64,000 nt of DNA from Neoscytalidium dimidiatum (taxonomy: Eukaryota; Ascomycota; Dothideomycetes; Botryosphaeriales; Botryosphaeriaceae), in the NCBI GenBank assembly GCA_037367355.1, contig CM074699.1, positions 310,001-374,000 on the forward strand. The letters are read 5' to 3'. Within the stretch, counting starts at the first letter, position 1. Each line of letters begins with the position of its first letter. This document shows, in pieces, positions 10,394-22,200 of the stretch. A model generated the notes under the pieces. That model saw only the letters and a list, made by a program, of their open reading frames with translations, searched no databases and was not told the DNA's origin. Both the position numbers and the translations under genes were made by a program.

Positions 10394-10748
10394 ATGAACA
10401 CGGTAAAACGTTTTTATTATCTAATATCACATTCTATGTTATCTAATCAACCTTCGTTAGTTTAAGAAAGGCGATAAAGTCAATTTCCCAAGAAGCGATC
10501 CTGGAAGGAGGAAGCGGTATGGATACATCGTCAAGGAGGTTGAGTGGCTGCAAGGTTCTCGCTTGGGTGAAGAAGGATCGTGGAGGTACACCATAGAAGA
10601 TTGGGGGTCTATCATCCGTGGAGCTTCTCTGGAGGGAACTGATTGGTTGGACACCGGGGAGAACATTGAGATCGTAGAGGAACATGAGATAGAGAAGTTC
10701 GTGGAAGATGAAGATTCAGGGGAAGAAGAAGCGGATGAAGTGAAGTGA
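10394..10748 (+). CDS. Small acidic-tailed protein with an SH3/Tudor-like barrel pattern
   Basis: The model is 10394-10402 joined to 10461-10748, 98 residues. Exon 1 encodes only Met-Asn-Thr. The 58-nt intron starts GTAAAA and ends CGTTAG. The protein then reads FKKGDKVNFPRSDPGRRKRY, followed by GYIVKEVEWLQGS and WRYTIEDWGSI. The order (GDKV, a basic turn, GYIVKEVE, WRYTIED) resembles the strands of small SH3-like barrels such as the Tudor-type fold of fungal hypervirulence-associated proteins. That link is a guess from pattern. The tail is very acidic (EEHEIEKFVEDEDSGEEEADEVK). A promoter with CCAAT and TATAAAA lies upstream. It sits alone at the edge of a gene-poor region. Confidence 0.6.
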
Positions 10749-11314
10749 TACTACGTTTCGAACAAATCCGATAGTTGTCGGAATTAACATGTCCTAGAGA
10801 CATTTTCCTGTCATGATCGAGTTGACACTTATCGTCCATGCTGACCTGTCGGCATAAGCGATATGCATGCTACACAAAATTTAAGCGTGCTTCTAGTAGT
10901 ATATTAAGATGTGGCAAATCAGGAGAGTAAAACAAGGGACAGGGAGCGCGGGTATCGAGTACTGGGGTTATTTCTAGGGCATCTTCTACGCCATGGGTTC
11001 GTCTCTGTTCAAGAATGATTTCCTTTTATTATCAGAGGGGTCTCTGCACATGCGTATGTGAAGGCGCTGTCCAATTCGTCTCAATTACGAACATGCACAA
11101 AATAGTTGCTGCCTGGAATCCTCAGGCTTACATAACCAGCCAGCTCGACCTTAATTGGTCAGCAATGCCCGCCACCCGCATGATGACTACCCGCAGCCTC
11201 ATAACAACAACACCATAACCACCTCTCTTCCCCACAGACCAGCCACCCCACCCACCTGCAAAATAAAAAAGAAAAAAAAAGTCAAAAGGCAGCAGATTAC
11301 CCTGGTATATCCAA
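10749..11314. other. Intergenic between small protein and kinase gene
   Basis: I see no gene here. The last 100 bases are C/A-rich with an A run (11270-11280), consistent with the leader of the kinase gene. Confidence 0.5.
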
Positions 11315-13385
11315 ATGGGGTCTCCAGCCCCGCTCACCAACCTCACGCCCACCGAACCCGACGACGTCGCCGTCGAGTCGCCAGTGATCCCGCCCGCATC
11401 GCACGCCAGCAGCACCGACACGGAGCCGCTGGCGGCAACGGCAACGCAGCCCTCGGACCAAGCCGCGTGCGACTGCTTCGCGCACCTGCGCCCCGCGAAC
11501 CTCGAGGCGCGCCTGGCCTTCGACGAGGTCGCGTCCGAGCTCAAGAGCGCGCCGGACAGCCTGCCGTATCACCGCCAGTTCGTGTCCGTCGAGGGCATCG
11601 TGCCGCTGAGCTCGCTGCGGACGTCGTCGCCCCCCGGTGATGGTGATGGTGGCGGTGATGACGATGATGGCGAGGTCGTGAGTCCGTCGAACGCGGGGAG
11701 TCAGCACCTGCATCTGCACCGGCATCTGCAGCCCAGCGCCACCGAGACCGAGACCGACGAGGAGACGCCGACGCAGGACCCGCGGCTCGTCTGGACGGGG
11801 CACTATCGGTTTTCGTTCGACGCGGCGCTGGAGTTGCCGCCGTTGGGGTGGCGCGTTGGTGGGGGGAGGTGGAAGAGGGGGAAGGGGAAGGCAGGGGCTG
11901 CGGCCGGTGGGGACGGGGTGCATGGGGTGGGAGGAGGGGAAGCTCCGAAGCAGCAGCAGCAGCAGCAGAGGGCAAATGGCGGGGTGGATTTGCTGCTCGC
12001 GAAGACGCGTGTGCCGTCGTCCGGATTGGCGGGTTTGCATGCGAGGTTTGCGTTTGAGCGGAATGGAGCGTTTATGTTGATCGTGGAGAATCCGCGCAGA
12101 CCGAGCGTGGTATTGGGAGATGAGGCATTTGATGCGGGGAGTAGAGTGTTAGCGAAGAGAAAGTGCAGGATTCAGTTGGGCAATTTGGCGTATGTGTTTG
12201 AGTATGTGGTCAGGACTGATGGGGGCGGGGAGTCGGGGGAGAGGGAGAAGCGGTTTCAGGAGAGGCTAGGGAAGTTTTTGCGAGAGACATTTAGAGGGGA
12301 GACACCGCCGAGAGAGCTGTTGGCAAGTCCAGCGGAAGCTGATCATCCACTGTGTGACTGGTTAATCAGGGGCACAGTGGGGAGAGGCGCTTTCGGAACA
12401 GTAACAGCAGCGAGACATAGGGTCACGGGGAAAGTGGCTGCTGCGAAGATGGTGGTTAGGACGCAAAGAAACGTAGGGGAGTGTATGAAAGAGATTGATA
12501 TAAGTGGAAAGATCCCGGAGCACGTAAGTAATACCTCTCAATATAGATACCTAATTCGAAATGCTACACAAAAGCGAGACGACGGTGAATGCGGATATTC
12601 GTACTGACGTCCTTTAGCCCAATGTTTCCACCCTTATCGACACAATCTACGAACGCGGTAATCGCTGGTACACCGGGCCTCGCCCGGAACGCGTCTGGCT
12701 CATCTCCACGCCTTTCGTCCGTGATACCCTACACCCCTTTATTCAGTCATCGCCCTCCACCTCCTCCCTCGCTGTGCCATTACCAACAAGGCTTTTTCAC
12801 CTCCGCCTCGTTCTATTCTACCAGCTACTTTCTGGTCTTGCCCACCTCCATGCTCATGGATTTATTCACCGGGATATAAAACCAGCGAATCTCGGAATTG
12901 TATCTCTACCTTCACCAATAGACTACTCTACTTCAGATACGAAGGCAAGAGTCGTCATCTTGGACTTCGGTCACACCATACAGTCACCCCGTGCACTACC
13001 ACGACCCGGCGCGGTGGGCACTATTCCATATCTCGCTCCAGAAATGGAGCATGCTGAATACGGAACGGGCGTGGACATCTGGGCTTTGGGCGTTGTCGGC
13101 TGGCAATTATTTGTGCAAAAGGCTTTGCCGTGGAGGAGGGTTCCGGAAGAGGAAGCTGTTTGGATGGGGAGGGTTGCAGCATTGAAAGATAGAGTAGATG
13201 AGGAGGAAGAGAAAGGAATATATGATCTATTAGTTAAAATGTTGGAATGGGACGAAGAAGACAGAGTATCAGCGGAAGAAGCATTAGGACACGCATGCTT
13301 TAGAGTTATTAGAGAGAGCGCGGGGATTCACGTAAAAAAAGACGGGAAGAAACGAGGACGAAAAGAGAGCGGGCAGGGTACTTAG
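11315..13385 (+). CDS. FHA-domain serine/threonine protein kinase (checkpoint-kinase-like architecture)
   Basis: The model is 11315-12523 joined to 12618-13385, 658 residues. The 94-nt intron begins GTAAGT and ends CTTTAG. The N-terminal 150 residues are low complexity. An FHA-like region spans about residues 220-310 (GLAGLHARFAFERNG, a glycine-serine segment, then RIQLGNLAYVFEY). The kinase domain follows: glycine loop GTVGRGAFGTV at 353-363, the ATP lysine at about 378 (AAAKMVV), the catalytic loop HRDIKPAN at 487-494, DFG at 519-521, and LAPEME around 542-547. All catalytic residues are present, so it should be active. FHA plus kinase is the layout of Rad53/Chk2/Dun1-type kinases in DNA-damage signalling. 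Whether this is one of them or a divergent relative is inference, since the catalytic domain looks divergent, with a long insert before the catalytic loop. A Gln6 run sits at about residue 213. The tail is Lys/Arg-rich. Confidence 0.85.
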
Positions 13386-13725
13386 CTGTATGGTCCAAAG
13401 TATCATGGGCTTGTTAATTGATCGCTTCATCTCTCAGGCGCGGTCGACATGAGACCTACTCGAGTCCATTTGAACGAGCCAACAAACATTCACCATGATC
13501 TGTATCGACACCAACGTCAGTTACCCACGTTCTTTCTCACGCAAAAATAGGTCCACATATATACAATCAATATTTATGCATCGTTGTGCACTTGGAAAAG
13601 TCTCTTGCAAGCCCTTCCGTGCGCTGTCTGAGCTATTTTCTGGGTATTCTGGAGCTACTTTTGACATCAACTGATACGATTGCGCTGATCGAACTTCTCA
13701 GATCTCACATTCCGCTGTAATTTCA
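13386..13725. other. 3' intergenic between convergent genes
   Basis: A short AT-richer spacer between the stop codons of two convergent genes. It would hold both 3' UTRs. Nothing else is seen. Confidence 0.6.
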
Positions 13726-15312
13726 TTAAACATCCGTTCTTACAATTCCCACTCTCACATAAGAGCTATTACTGCTTTCCCACTGCCATTCGACAATACG
13801 ATTCTCTTCCATGGCGTATACCATACCCGCCTGATTTGACGTAATTGAGGAAGTGTTCGACACTGAATACAAAGGCGGTTCAGCGTTGCTGTTTAACCAG
13901 GAAGTATCGAGACTACCATCTTGCCAGAGAGAAACTCCACCAGAAGATCTCGGCTTTGTGGCAATGATGTTGACTTCAGCTGTGTCGGAATTGGCTGAAT
14001 CGTAGTTTGTTATCAATGCGACCATGGCAGCACCCGGGTCCAGATTTCCGCTAAGCGTGCCTGTAAATACAGCTACTGTCAGCTTTTCAAGGGTCTTTGG
14101 GCATTTATGCACGTGTTCAAAAGACTAAGTGCTGACCATTTGAAGCCCACCCATCCGTCCTGTTAAAATGAAGCTCCGTAGGACTCCCAGTATTTACGTA
14201 GATGCTCATGAGGCCTTCATCAGCACCCAGGGATACAATGGTAATTGAGGTACCTTGTACTGGAGGTGACTCCAATTCCGCATCATTGGAGAATGCCATC
14301 CAGCCGCTGCCGGGTTGATAACCAGCAAGCCAAATCTGGTCATCGTCATCACTTTGCCAGATGATGATCGATGTCGCGTTTCCGCAATTCTCACCACACT
14401 GACGTCCATAAGATCCAAGTTTTGAGTATGGCGCTGCGGTGAGGTTCCCAGTCATTGCGCTCGCGCCCGAGAAATTCCACATGTCTTCAGGGTCGGCGGA
14501 CACAGTTCCCCAGATTTTATTGTCTGTGTCGAGGAAGAAGAGGTGGTATTCATAGGCATTCTGATATATCATGAGTATACTTTTGCTGCGGTCCCACTTC
14601 AGGCTCTGAGTGGGTCACTTACAGTATCGACTGTCCCATAAATATGAGCGGAAAGAGGGGTCCCAAGTTTCACCACTGGATTGTTGGTTCCATTCACCGA
14701 ATCCGGCTTTCTCAGTGGCGAGGTTCTCCAATCTTCCGTCTCAGAACTCCATACGGACTGATAAAGTGCTCCTGATTCGGCTTGATAATACACTCGGTAC
14801 TGGGACGTCCCATCCGCTTGCTTGTAGCTCACTGATGCCAGTGCGGTCGTCCTCAAAATACGAAGAGCACTTGATTCCGATCTGGATGAAGCCCTTGACC
14901 CGACTACTCCTCCCACAACTGCGATAATAATGACCACCACCACAAAAATACCCACGAGGATCCAAAACCGCTTTTTACGCAAACCGCAGTATCGCCTTTG
15001 TCTCGCATTCCCAGCTTTTGATCTCCCTTCCTCCGCAAGCTGGGGCCCGTCGTCGCCAGCGACCTCCGGCAACGTATTTTTGTCTACCTGCACTTCGGGA
15101 TATGTCTCGGAATAGACTTCGGGATAGTTCTCGCGGTCAATTTTGGCAGATTGAGGCAATTCTGGGTCGCCAGTGTGATTGTACAAGGCTCTCTTATCGA
15201 TATAGTTGCGTTGAAATGCTCCAGTCGGTTCTGAAGGTGCGTTCGATCCCAGTGTTGAACTTTGCATGGTGCGCGGTAGATCATAAACTCCCGCACGTTG
15301 CCCCTCGCTCAT
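13726..15312 (-). CDS. Type II membrane protein with fucose-lectin-like beta-propeller
   Basis: The model on the minus strand is 15312-14623, 14560-14137, 14060-13726 (482 residues). Intron 1 has GTAAGT and ATATCAG. Intron 2 uses an unusual GTCAGC donor and a TTTACAG acceptor, and the junction Asn-Gly-Thr reads smoothly. The cytoplasmic N-terminus of about 110 residues has a repeated PEV motif. After a basic RLRKKR-like stop comes a membrane segment at about residues 116-138. The lumenal part carries repeated blade-like motifs such as YRVYYQAESGALYQSVW, YEYHLFFLDTDNKIWG and IIIWQSDDDDQIWLAGYQ. These match the six-bladed propeller of fungal fucose-specific lectins (AAL/FleA type), including W-x-x-G/S-x-W spacing. 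Several N-glycosylation sequons fit a secretory-pathway location. Ligand specificity cannot be read from the sequence. Confidence 0.8.
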
Positions 15313-16939
15313 GACCAACGTCAATGATTTATTTCGAGCGAGTTACGTCCTTGCTGCCAGGTTCAGAGGCCGAACTTCATAAGGTACCGGGGGTAGGCGT
15401 GCCCGCTAACGAACGTTTCGTGTGTTGACCGTTGATGGGTTCTATGAGGAAATCACGCGTCGAAGGATCATTCCTCCACATTTTGCGCAGCCGCCAGCGG
15501 AAAAGCTGTTTGCTGAGAAATCTCCGGAGAAAGTCTGGAAACCTGCTGTCTATGTCTTTGAGTTCTTGCAAGTCTCCGGCGAGGCGGGGCCGATGCTGAT
15601 GCCAAGAGTAAGCAGCCCAGCCACTGCCGCACGATGGCCCTTGTAGTGTGAGATGGGGTCCGTTTGTGCGACACAGTATACCGTCCGGCAGGACCAATCT
15701 GGATGGCCCGATACCTTTTCTCCCTGCAAAGCAAGACGGGGATGAGCATTCAATCCAGTGACACGTGTGTGCGCCCGCAGATCCAATCTTTACTTGCGAA
15801 TCAGATAGGTCCGAGCATAAGTAGCAATGTCAAATCCGCCTATCAAACCATAAGCAATGACACATTAGAGATGCGTAGGACACAAGCTACGATGCGAGTA
15901 TGCAAGGATCTACAAATTGGCGGTGTTTTCGGGAGGCACGCTCCTCAGATTTGCGCCCTGAAGGTGCATGAAATCGTGTGAAGGGCGGGGGAAAAGATAA
16001 TATACCAAAAAGCGTCCATTACTTGTCCCAAGTGAGTTGCTGAGCGCCCCGTGGCGGTCCCTAAAAGAATCCTTAACCAGTGGCCAGTGCTCCTTGCGCT
16101 GGCGCGTCCAAGGTGACCAGAAGTAACGCGTGCCAGTGGTAGCGTATGTGTGTTGGTGATGGTGTCCTCTCTCTGGCCGTATCTGGTGGTATGGCCTGTT
16201 CCTCGCCACTCCCATTGTGTATACACCCACGTAATGCCTACTACTTCCATACACCTCACAGGTGCACCGCCAAGCAGTTACTCTTGGCAACACGCATTGC
16301 CGTACAACAACGGAACGCTTGCAGGCCTCTATAAATTGCACTGCTTCGGCCGATTGATGACCGTCGGGACTTAAAGCAGTTATCCGGATGTAAACATCAT
16401 CGACACAATCGGACATTCGGCGACGTTTATATTCGACAGCTGCCTCTGCTCGTCATCCGTAATGATACATAAAGTAGATAGTGTAATGAACCTTGGCAGG
16501 GCATGGCGTCAAGCGCCGTGCTGCAGGGTGAGACTCGTGTCACCGGCACTCCCGATGCTGATCATGGTTCTCGGGCCGGCACACTGCATGAGTCAAACCA
16601 AGCATCGGGATGCAGGTGCGTTTGCGAACTAATCGGCGAAAGTGTGGAGGAGTGTTGGAAGCGAGTGGGGCGGTCAGTCAAGGTTCGGATTGCCTTTCAC
16701 GCCGCGGCTTATTAAGCGAAGTTTGATTCCCAATTCGGCAATCACAACCGCAATGGATGTTAAAACGTGAAGAGGGTATCAAATCAGTTGCTTCATTAAG
16801 CAGGAGAGCTAGCTCATCATAAATTCATAAATTGGTATCATGTACTCTAAAACTCTCTTCATGCCTTCCTCTCGGCATCCGTCCATCCATTACAACCGTA
16901 ACTGTTCCCTCTCCAAGAGGCTCCTGAACTTTAAGACTA
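15313..16939. other. Intergenic, promoter of lectin-like gene and unassigned DNA
   Basis: No gene is supported. Open frames on both strands at 15377-15697 read like protein in places but lack a start, splice signals or a known domain. One transition-mutated copy of the CCGGA motif lies at 16374-16398. The 3' UTR of the sugar transporter would occupy the right end. Confidence 0.45.
16374..16398 (+). repeat. Dispersed 25-nt motif, copy B
   Basis: Relative to the copy at 1186-1210, four bases differ and all are C-to-T or G-to-A. One change turns the CAA codon of the AVIRTQTS frame into TAA. This is the pattern left by repeat-induced point mutation at CpA sites. Confidence 0.5.
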
Positions 16940-18745
16940 CTACAAATCATCGCCGATATTCTGCCTGGGCTTCTCAAAGGTGAAAACCTTCTTCCACCTG
17001 CCGGCCAGCAGATCGGACGTGGTCTCCTTGACATTAGCCCAGTTCTCAGCGACGACCTCACGAGTGGGCTTGGAGAAAATGAGATCAATCTCCTCAAGGG
17101 TCTTGTCCTTGGTCTCAGGCATGAAGAGGAGCTGGTAGAACCAGCCGATGACGGCAATACCGCCGTAGAAACCGAGCGTCAGACCGGCGCGGGTCATGGC
17201 CTTCATCATGCGGTCGAAGTTGTAGGTGACGATGAAGGACGACAGGAACAGCCATCCGTCGGATGTAGTCATTCCATATGAGCGCAGATAAGTAGGATAG
17301 CTCTCCGAAGGCACAACCTTGAATTCATGTTAGTTGACTTGTTTTTGAGGGATGGTTAAGGTCTTGCTTACCCAAGTGAGCGTGGCGTACGAGCCGAAGA
17401 AGCCCTGGTAGATAATGATGCCGGTAAGGTACACAGCCTGCTGATTTACGAGGCTGCCAGCGTACTCGCTGACGCCGCACAGAATCAGACCGATAAAGAA
17501 GCCAGGAAGCATGGCAATGGCCCAGAAACGGCGTCCGCAGCGCTCCATGTAGATGACTGCCGGGATGGTGCCGAGGAGGAGAGATCCACCACCGACCAGG
17601 GACATGTAGTTCGCCTGGATCTTATCGAAGCCGATCTGGCTCATCAGGACGCTCATGTAGTACATAATCGCGTTAATACCAGTGAACTGGCCGAGGAAGA
17701 TCATGATGTTGGCGTAGACGAGGGCGCGGCGAGCGCGGGGAACAGTGAAGAAGTCGAGCCAGGGGAAGCGCCTGTTGCTGAGGCCAGCAGCGATCTCGGC
17801 ATCCTCCTGCTCCTGGGAAGCCTTCATGACGAAGAACTCCTCGCGGGAGTCGGCAGTCTCGAGACCACGGATGCGCTTCCAGACCTTGAAGGCCTTGAGA
17901 GTTTCGCCCTTGTGCATGTAGTAACGAGGAGACTCGGGCATGTAGAGCATGCCGATAAGCATGATGGTCGAGAAGACGAGGGACGAGCCAAGGATGTAGC
18001 GCCAGTTGCCAGGGACCTTCAGGAAGATGGCGGCCACAACATAACCCAAGACCTCACCCAATGCGATGTTGAACTGGTACAGGGACACCATATTTCCACG
18101 AAGCCTCCTCTCCACAGTCTCGGCAACGTAGACGGGGACGGTACCACCCTCGAGACCGACACCGACACCCAGCAGCAGGCGGGCAACGACGATCATGGCG
18201 AAGTTCACGGAGCCGGCGCACAGAGCACCGCCGATCGTGTAGAAGACGCAAGAGATGATGATGGACCAGCGGCGGCCGAACCATTCGTTGCAGGGGGACA
18301 GCAGCAGGGCGCCACCGACGGCGCCGAGCGGCATACCGGCGTTGACCAAGCTGTTCTGGGAATCGGTGAGGCCAAGGTCCTCGGGAAGGAAGAGGTTCGC
18401 GCCGGAGATCAGGGACTGGTCGAGACCGGAGAGCAGACCGCCCATGGAGGCGAAGGTGACCAGCAACCAGGTGAAGTGCTTGGGGTTCTTGAACTCGATG
18501 TCGAAAAGACCCTTCTCGTAGCCCTCGGCCTTGTGGTCATCCTCCAATTGCCTGATCAGGGCGTCGACCTCCCAGCTGCCGTTCTTCGCAATGGCAATGG
18601 CATCCTTCTCGGACTTGACCTGAGGAACACTGCCGGCACGGACAGCCTCCTCGATCAATTCCTGGTTGGCGGGGGCGTGCTTCTCGACGTGGGCGGCGTC
18701 GGTGCCGGCGACGGAGATCTTGTCCGAGGCCTTGGTTTCGGCCAT
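16940..18745 (-). CDS. MFS sugar transporter (hexose permease family)
   Basis: The minus-strand model is 18745-17372 joined to 17317-16940, 583 residues. The 54-nt intron runs from GTAAGC to TTCAAG. This is a plasma-membrane sugar:proton symporter-type protein with 12 expected membrane spans. The cytosolic N-terminus is about 90 residues long. Signature motifs of the sugar-porter family are present: NEWFGRRWS after TM2, RLLLGVGVGLEGGTVPVY with the following ETVERRLRG in the TM4-5 region, PESPRYYMHKGE before the central loop, GQFTGINAIMYY in TM7, and PETKDKTLEEID after TM12. Length matches fungal hexose transporters. Substrate (glucose, another hexose or a polyol) cannot be decided. The C-terminus is a hydrophilic tail of about 50 residues. 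Antisense open frames over this gene are shadows of its GC-biased third positions. Confidence 0.92.
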
Positions 18746-21700
18746 GGTGGAAAGAGTTGCCGAATTGAGAGGCGGGAGGGAAAAAGAGACAGAACTGCCT
18801 ACGGGGTATCAAACGGGAAGGGCAGAGGAGCGGATGAGGAAGGAAGAAGCGCCATTGACCGCGGACGGGGGAAGGCTTTATGGGCGCGGGCTCTGGTCAA
18901 GCGAGCGATTCGACATGGAGCGGAAAGCTGGTGACACCCCGGGCCCCGCTGGGCAGACTGCGGAGGACTGGAGAGCCCCGTCGTTGGCCAGAGGCCGGGC
19001 CGATTTGCTGAGGGAGCCCCGGCTCGTGGGAGGACATAGCTGGGGTTTAGGCCCGGAGCAGGTTGGCGTGTTCGAGCGCTGCTCCGTTTCTGAAGGCCGT
19101 CGACTGCGGCTCTTGGCGACCAATAATGGGGCGGGAGTAGCGTGATGTCGGCGGCTGATGCGCGCATAACGCCCTGCTCGCAGTGCTCTGGTGGTGGTCA
19201 GCCATGCCGCGTCGGCGCACGCCCACCGGCCGCGACGGCTGGCCGGCATCTGCGTGGTCGCCGACGCCTTCAACGCCCGCCGTCGCAGCGCGCACACAAG
19301 CGCGGGTTTTGTTGAGTCGGGCGCCGGCAGCGATGCGCGAGAGGCCGACATCAGCCAAGGACGGGAGTGGCAGCTTGACTGACTCTTGCGCACGCTTGTT
19401 GGCCGCTTGTTCGCAGCTTGTCGTGCGCTTGGGCCTGGGCGGCAAACCAAGTGCCGTTCGCATGCGTCGCGGGGGCCCACTTTCGCAGCCTGAACGATGC
19501 CATGGCGTGAAGGGCGCGCGGGTGGCAGGTTGGGTGCTGGATGGCAAGTGCCGGCGGACACACGCGAAGCAGAACAGGCCCCGGCCTCCAGGCACTGGGC
19601 TTGGCCCCACTTCCTGCTCTCCAGGTGGAGCGCGGTGAGCTCCCCGTGGCACGCGGTCGGCAAAAGCGCGGCCCCAGCGAGAGCGCGGAGCCCCTTTCTC
19701 TCCGCGCTCTCGCCTCTGCCTCCCCACGGGATTCAGCCTGCGACCTGGAGATCATGGCTACCACCAAATTACCCGGACGAACAACAAAGCCAATTGCTTC
19801 CCTCGACCTCTGGTCAAACCCACGATGCTCAGCCTTACCCGTCTGTGATCTTCCGCACGCGCACTGCCAAGCAGCCTCTCCCGCAGCCATCCCTTGGCCG
19901 TTCCGTCTTCTGGAAGCTTAATCGAACCGGCGACGCTCGGGGCCCAAAATCGCCCGGAAATGACGAAATCCTGACCAGTCTGCTCTTGCACAGCGCTCTC
20001 CATGAGCCGAATCTCTTCGAGTGATCGTTATTTCGATGGAATCGCTCACTGTTGAGCTCGACGCTGCGCACGTGACTGTGACTTCGTCCTAATTAGGGAA
20101 TCCGGGGAAAAAGTATGCTGAGTCTGCTTTTCATGACCGCCGCAGTATGACGTCGTGAGAGTTTTTCTAGTCGATAGCCCTTCTCTTGACTCTTCTCGCC
20201 TTGCAAAAAGAGGTGAAGCTTGCCTCGTTATTGAAACGAAGCAGGTCGATAGTGTTTCCACCGTGACGCCGCATGGAAAAACAATCCCGACATTTGCCGG
20301 AGGCATACCCAAAAGCGGAGAAGGTGTACGAAGCCCAGACTCGCGCTCGGTCCACCTCTCTCTCAAGGAATGCGACCCGTCCATGAAACCCTGCTTTTTC
20401 ACTTTTGAGTTTTGCGCTGATGCTTGCCGCCGTTTAGACCGCACGGGGGGTGATCCTACGTCAGCTGCTCGCCCTTGTCGGGGACTATCGGCAGCCTGCT
20501 TGAAGGTGCGGCGCTCGCGGTCCTTGGTCGGCCCCGCGGACGAAAATTTTTGAGATAAAGGCGTCGACACATGCCCACAGGAGGTCCGGGGCACGTCCTG
20601 TTTTCTCCAGTTCTCCAGTTTTCCTGTTTGACCATGGGGTGCGCCAAGTGTCTGGTGTCGGGACATGGGCGTGGAAGCTGGGGCAAGGATCTGTTCCTTC
20701 GTCGGTGCCCAGCAACCTGGTTCCACCTGCATTGCATGGATCTTTTCCACGACGAGCAGGTACCGAACCGAAGCGCGGAGAAACTCCTGGTCACTGCAAC
20801 ACAGATTCGCCGTTATGCAGTCATCTCTCCCAAAAGCAATGCCCCCCGGGAAGAATGAGGCATTTCTAGGTCCCGTCGTTGTAACACCTCATCAATATCT
20901 CCAGTAATTGCGAAGACCGCCATGCTCTACTCCTCGACGCGGAGATGCTCCCATTCTCTCGCAAACAATCCTGCTCTCTCCGGTTGATCTGGAAAACATT
21001 CGGACTCGCGTAAGAAGGAGCAAGACTCGTGACCAGTGAAGCTTTGATACAATATCTCAGCGCGAATAGTCGAGATCCGCTTTGGTGGTCACAGCTCGCG
21101 CTCCGGCTCCGAGAGCCATCCGGGGTCCCCGGGGAGCCGACAGGCGAGCCATAGCTCACCGAAATGCGGCGCAGAAAGCCAAAGGGCTAGGATGGCGACC
21201 GAATGATCAACGCGAGAGAAGAGAGTGAGAACCCACAACAACCGCCAGCAGCACATGGCGGAAGTACTTCAGGTCTCCTGGAGATGGCCTGATGAGCGCG
21301 TTCTGGAATCCTGTGGGGTGACTGCGATTCGTGGATTACGCGGAAGGGGCACACGGCGAATAAGCCCACGACTCTGAACAAGCTCGTCCTACTTGGGGAA
21401 AGCTTACAGGTAACTTCATTGTCATGTCACATCCAGCTTCTGCTGGAGCTCATCCATATCTCAGCCCAGCAAGACACAGATTGTGGTTGCGGGGTCCAGA
21501 TGCTGAACAAAGGGATACCACGCTCGTCGACTAGCATGCCTTCCCCTGTTTCTTGCTCTTAGCGCTTATGAGGAGACCAGACGCCAGAAAAGAGAGCAGT
21601 CTCTACCAAACTTCGTGTTAAACAGTACCGTTGTACTGATCGGAGAGTGGCAGTACCCCTGGCACAATTCTATTGGCACGTTCGGCAAGGCGACCATGAA

Positions 21701-22200
21701 CCTCGACCACTCAATGGTTTCTCAAGTGAAGTATCGTATCGAGACACATCAGCCTATTATCACATTTGAGAGTATATATATATATATATATAAATCAGCT
21801 CCTGGGAGCAACACAGTCAAGATTAAGAAATGGGCCAAAATGAAAGGAGGACACACCCAAAGAGACGAATTTCAAGGCGTTTCAATGCACTAATGGCAAC
21901 GAGAAACAATAAGTATGGTCTGATGTAGCGGACCAATGCGATTTCATGCGATTCAAGTAGTTAGTATCTTAATAGCGAAGCCTTGTACAATATCATGGCG
22001 AGGCACTGTGGCTAAGTTTAAAGAGGCGGTGTAGAATGAATGGTCCTGCAAGTTTCCAACTCGAGATTTCAACGATGGGGAGGAACGCTTGTGCGAACAA
22101 ACGACATTATAATAGCAAGGATCGATTGTCTAAGACTGTACAAGCGCGGATGCTCAAGGCCAACCACCGATGTCTCCTAGCCGCAGATCGACACTGGATT
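18746..22200. other. Large intergenic region, no gene recognised
   Basis: About 3.5 kb without a supportable gene. The first 900 bases would be the sugar-transporter promoter. GC-rich open frames overlap on several strands between 18.8 and 20.8 kb, including one of 234 codons on the minus strand ending at 20046. None has a domain, and they conflict with one another. A TA dinucleotide tract lies at 21772-21792. Small spliced genes could still be hidden. Confidence 0.45.
21772..21792. repeat. (TA)n microsatellite
   Basis: A run of ten TA dinucleotides sits in an AT-rich intergenic stretch. Confidence 0.9.

Noticed and set aside
17912..18934. 340-codon plus-strand ORF
   Set aside because: Antisense to the sugar transporter; no domain.
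20046..20750. 234-codon minus-strand ORF
   Set aside because: Composition is that of random GC-rich sequence. Competing frames exist on the other strand and there are no splice signals or domain.
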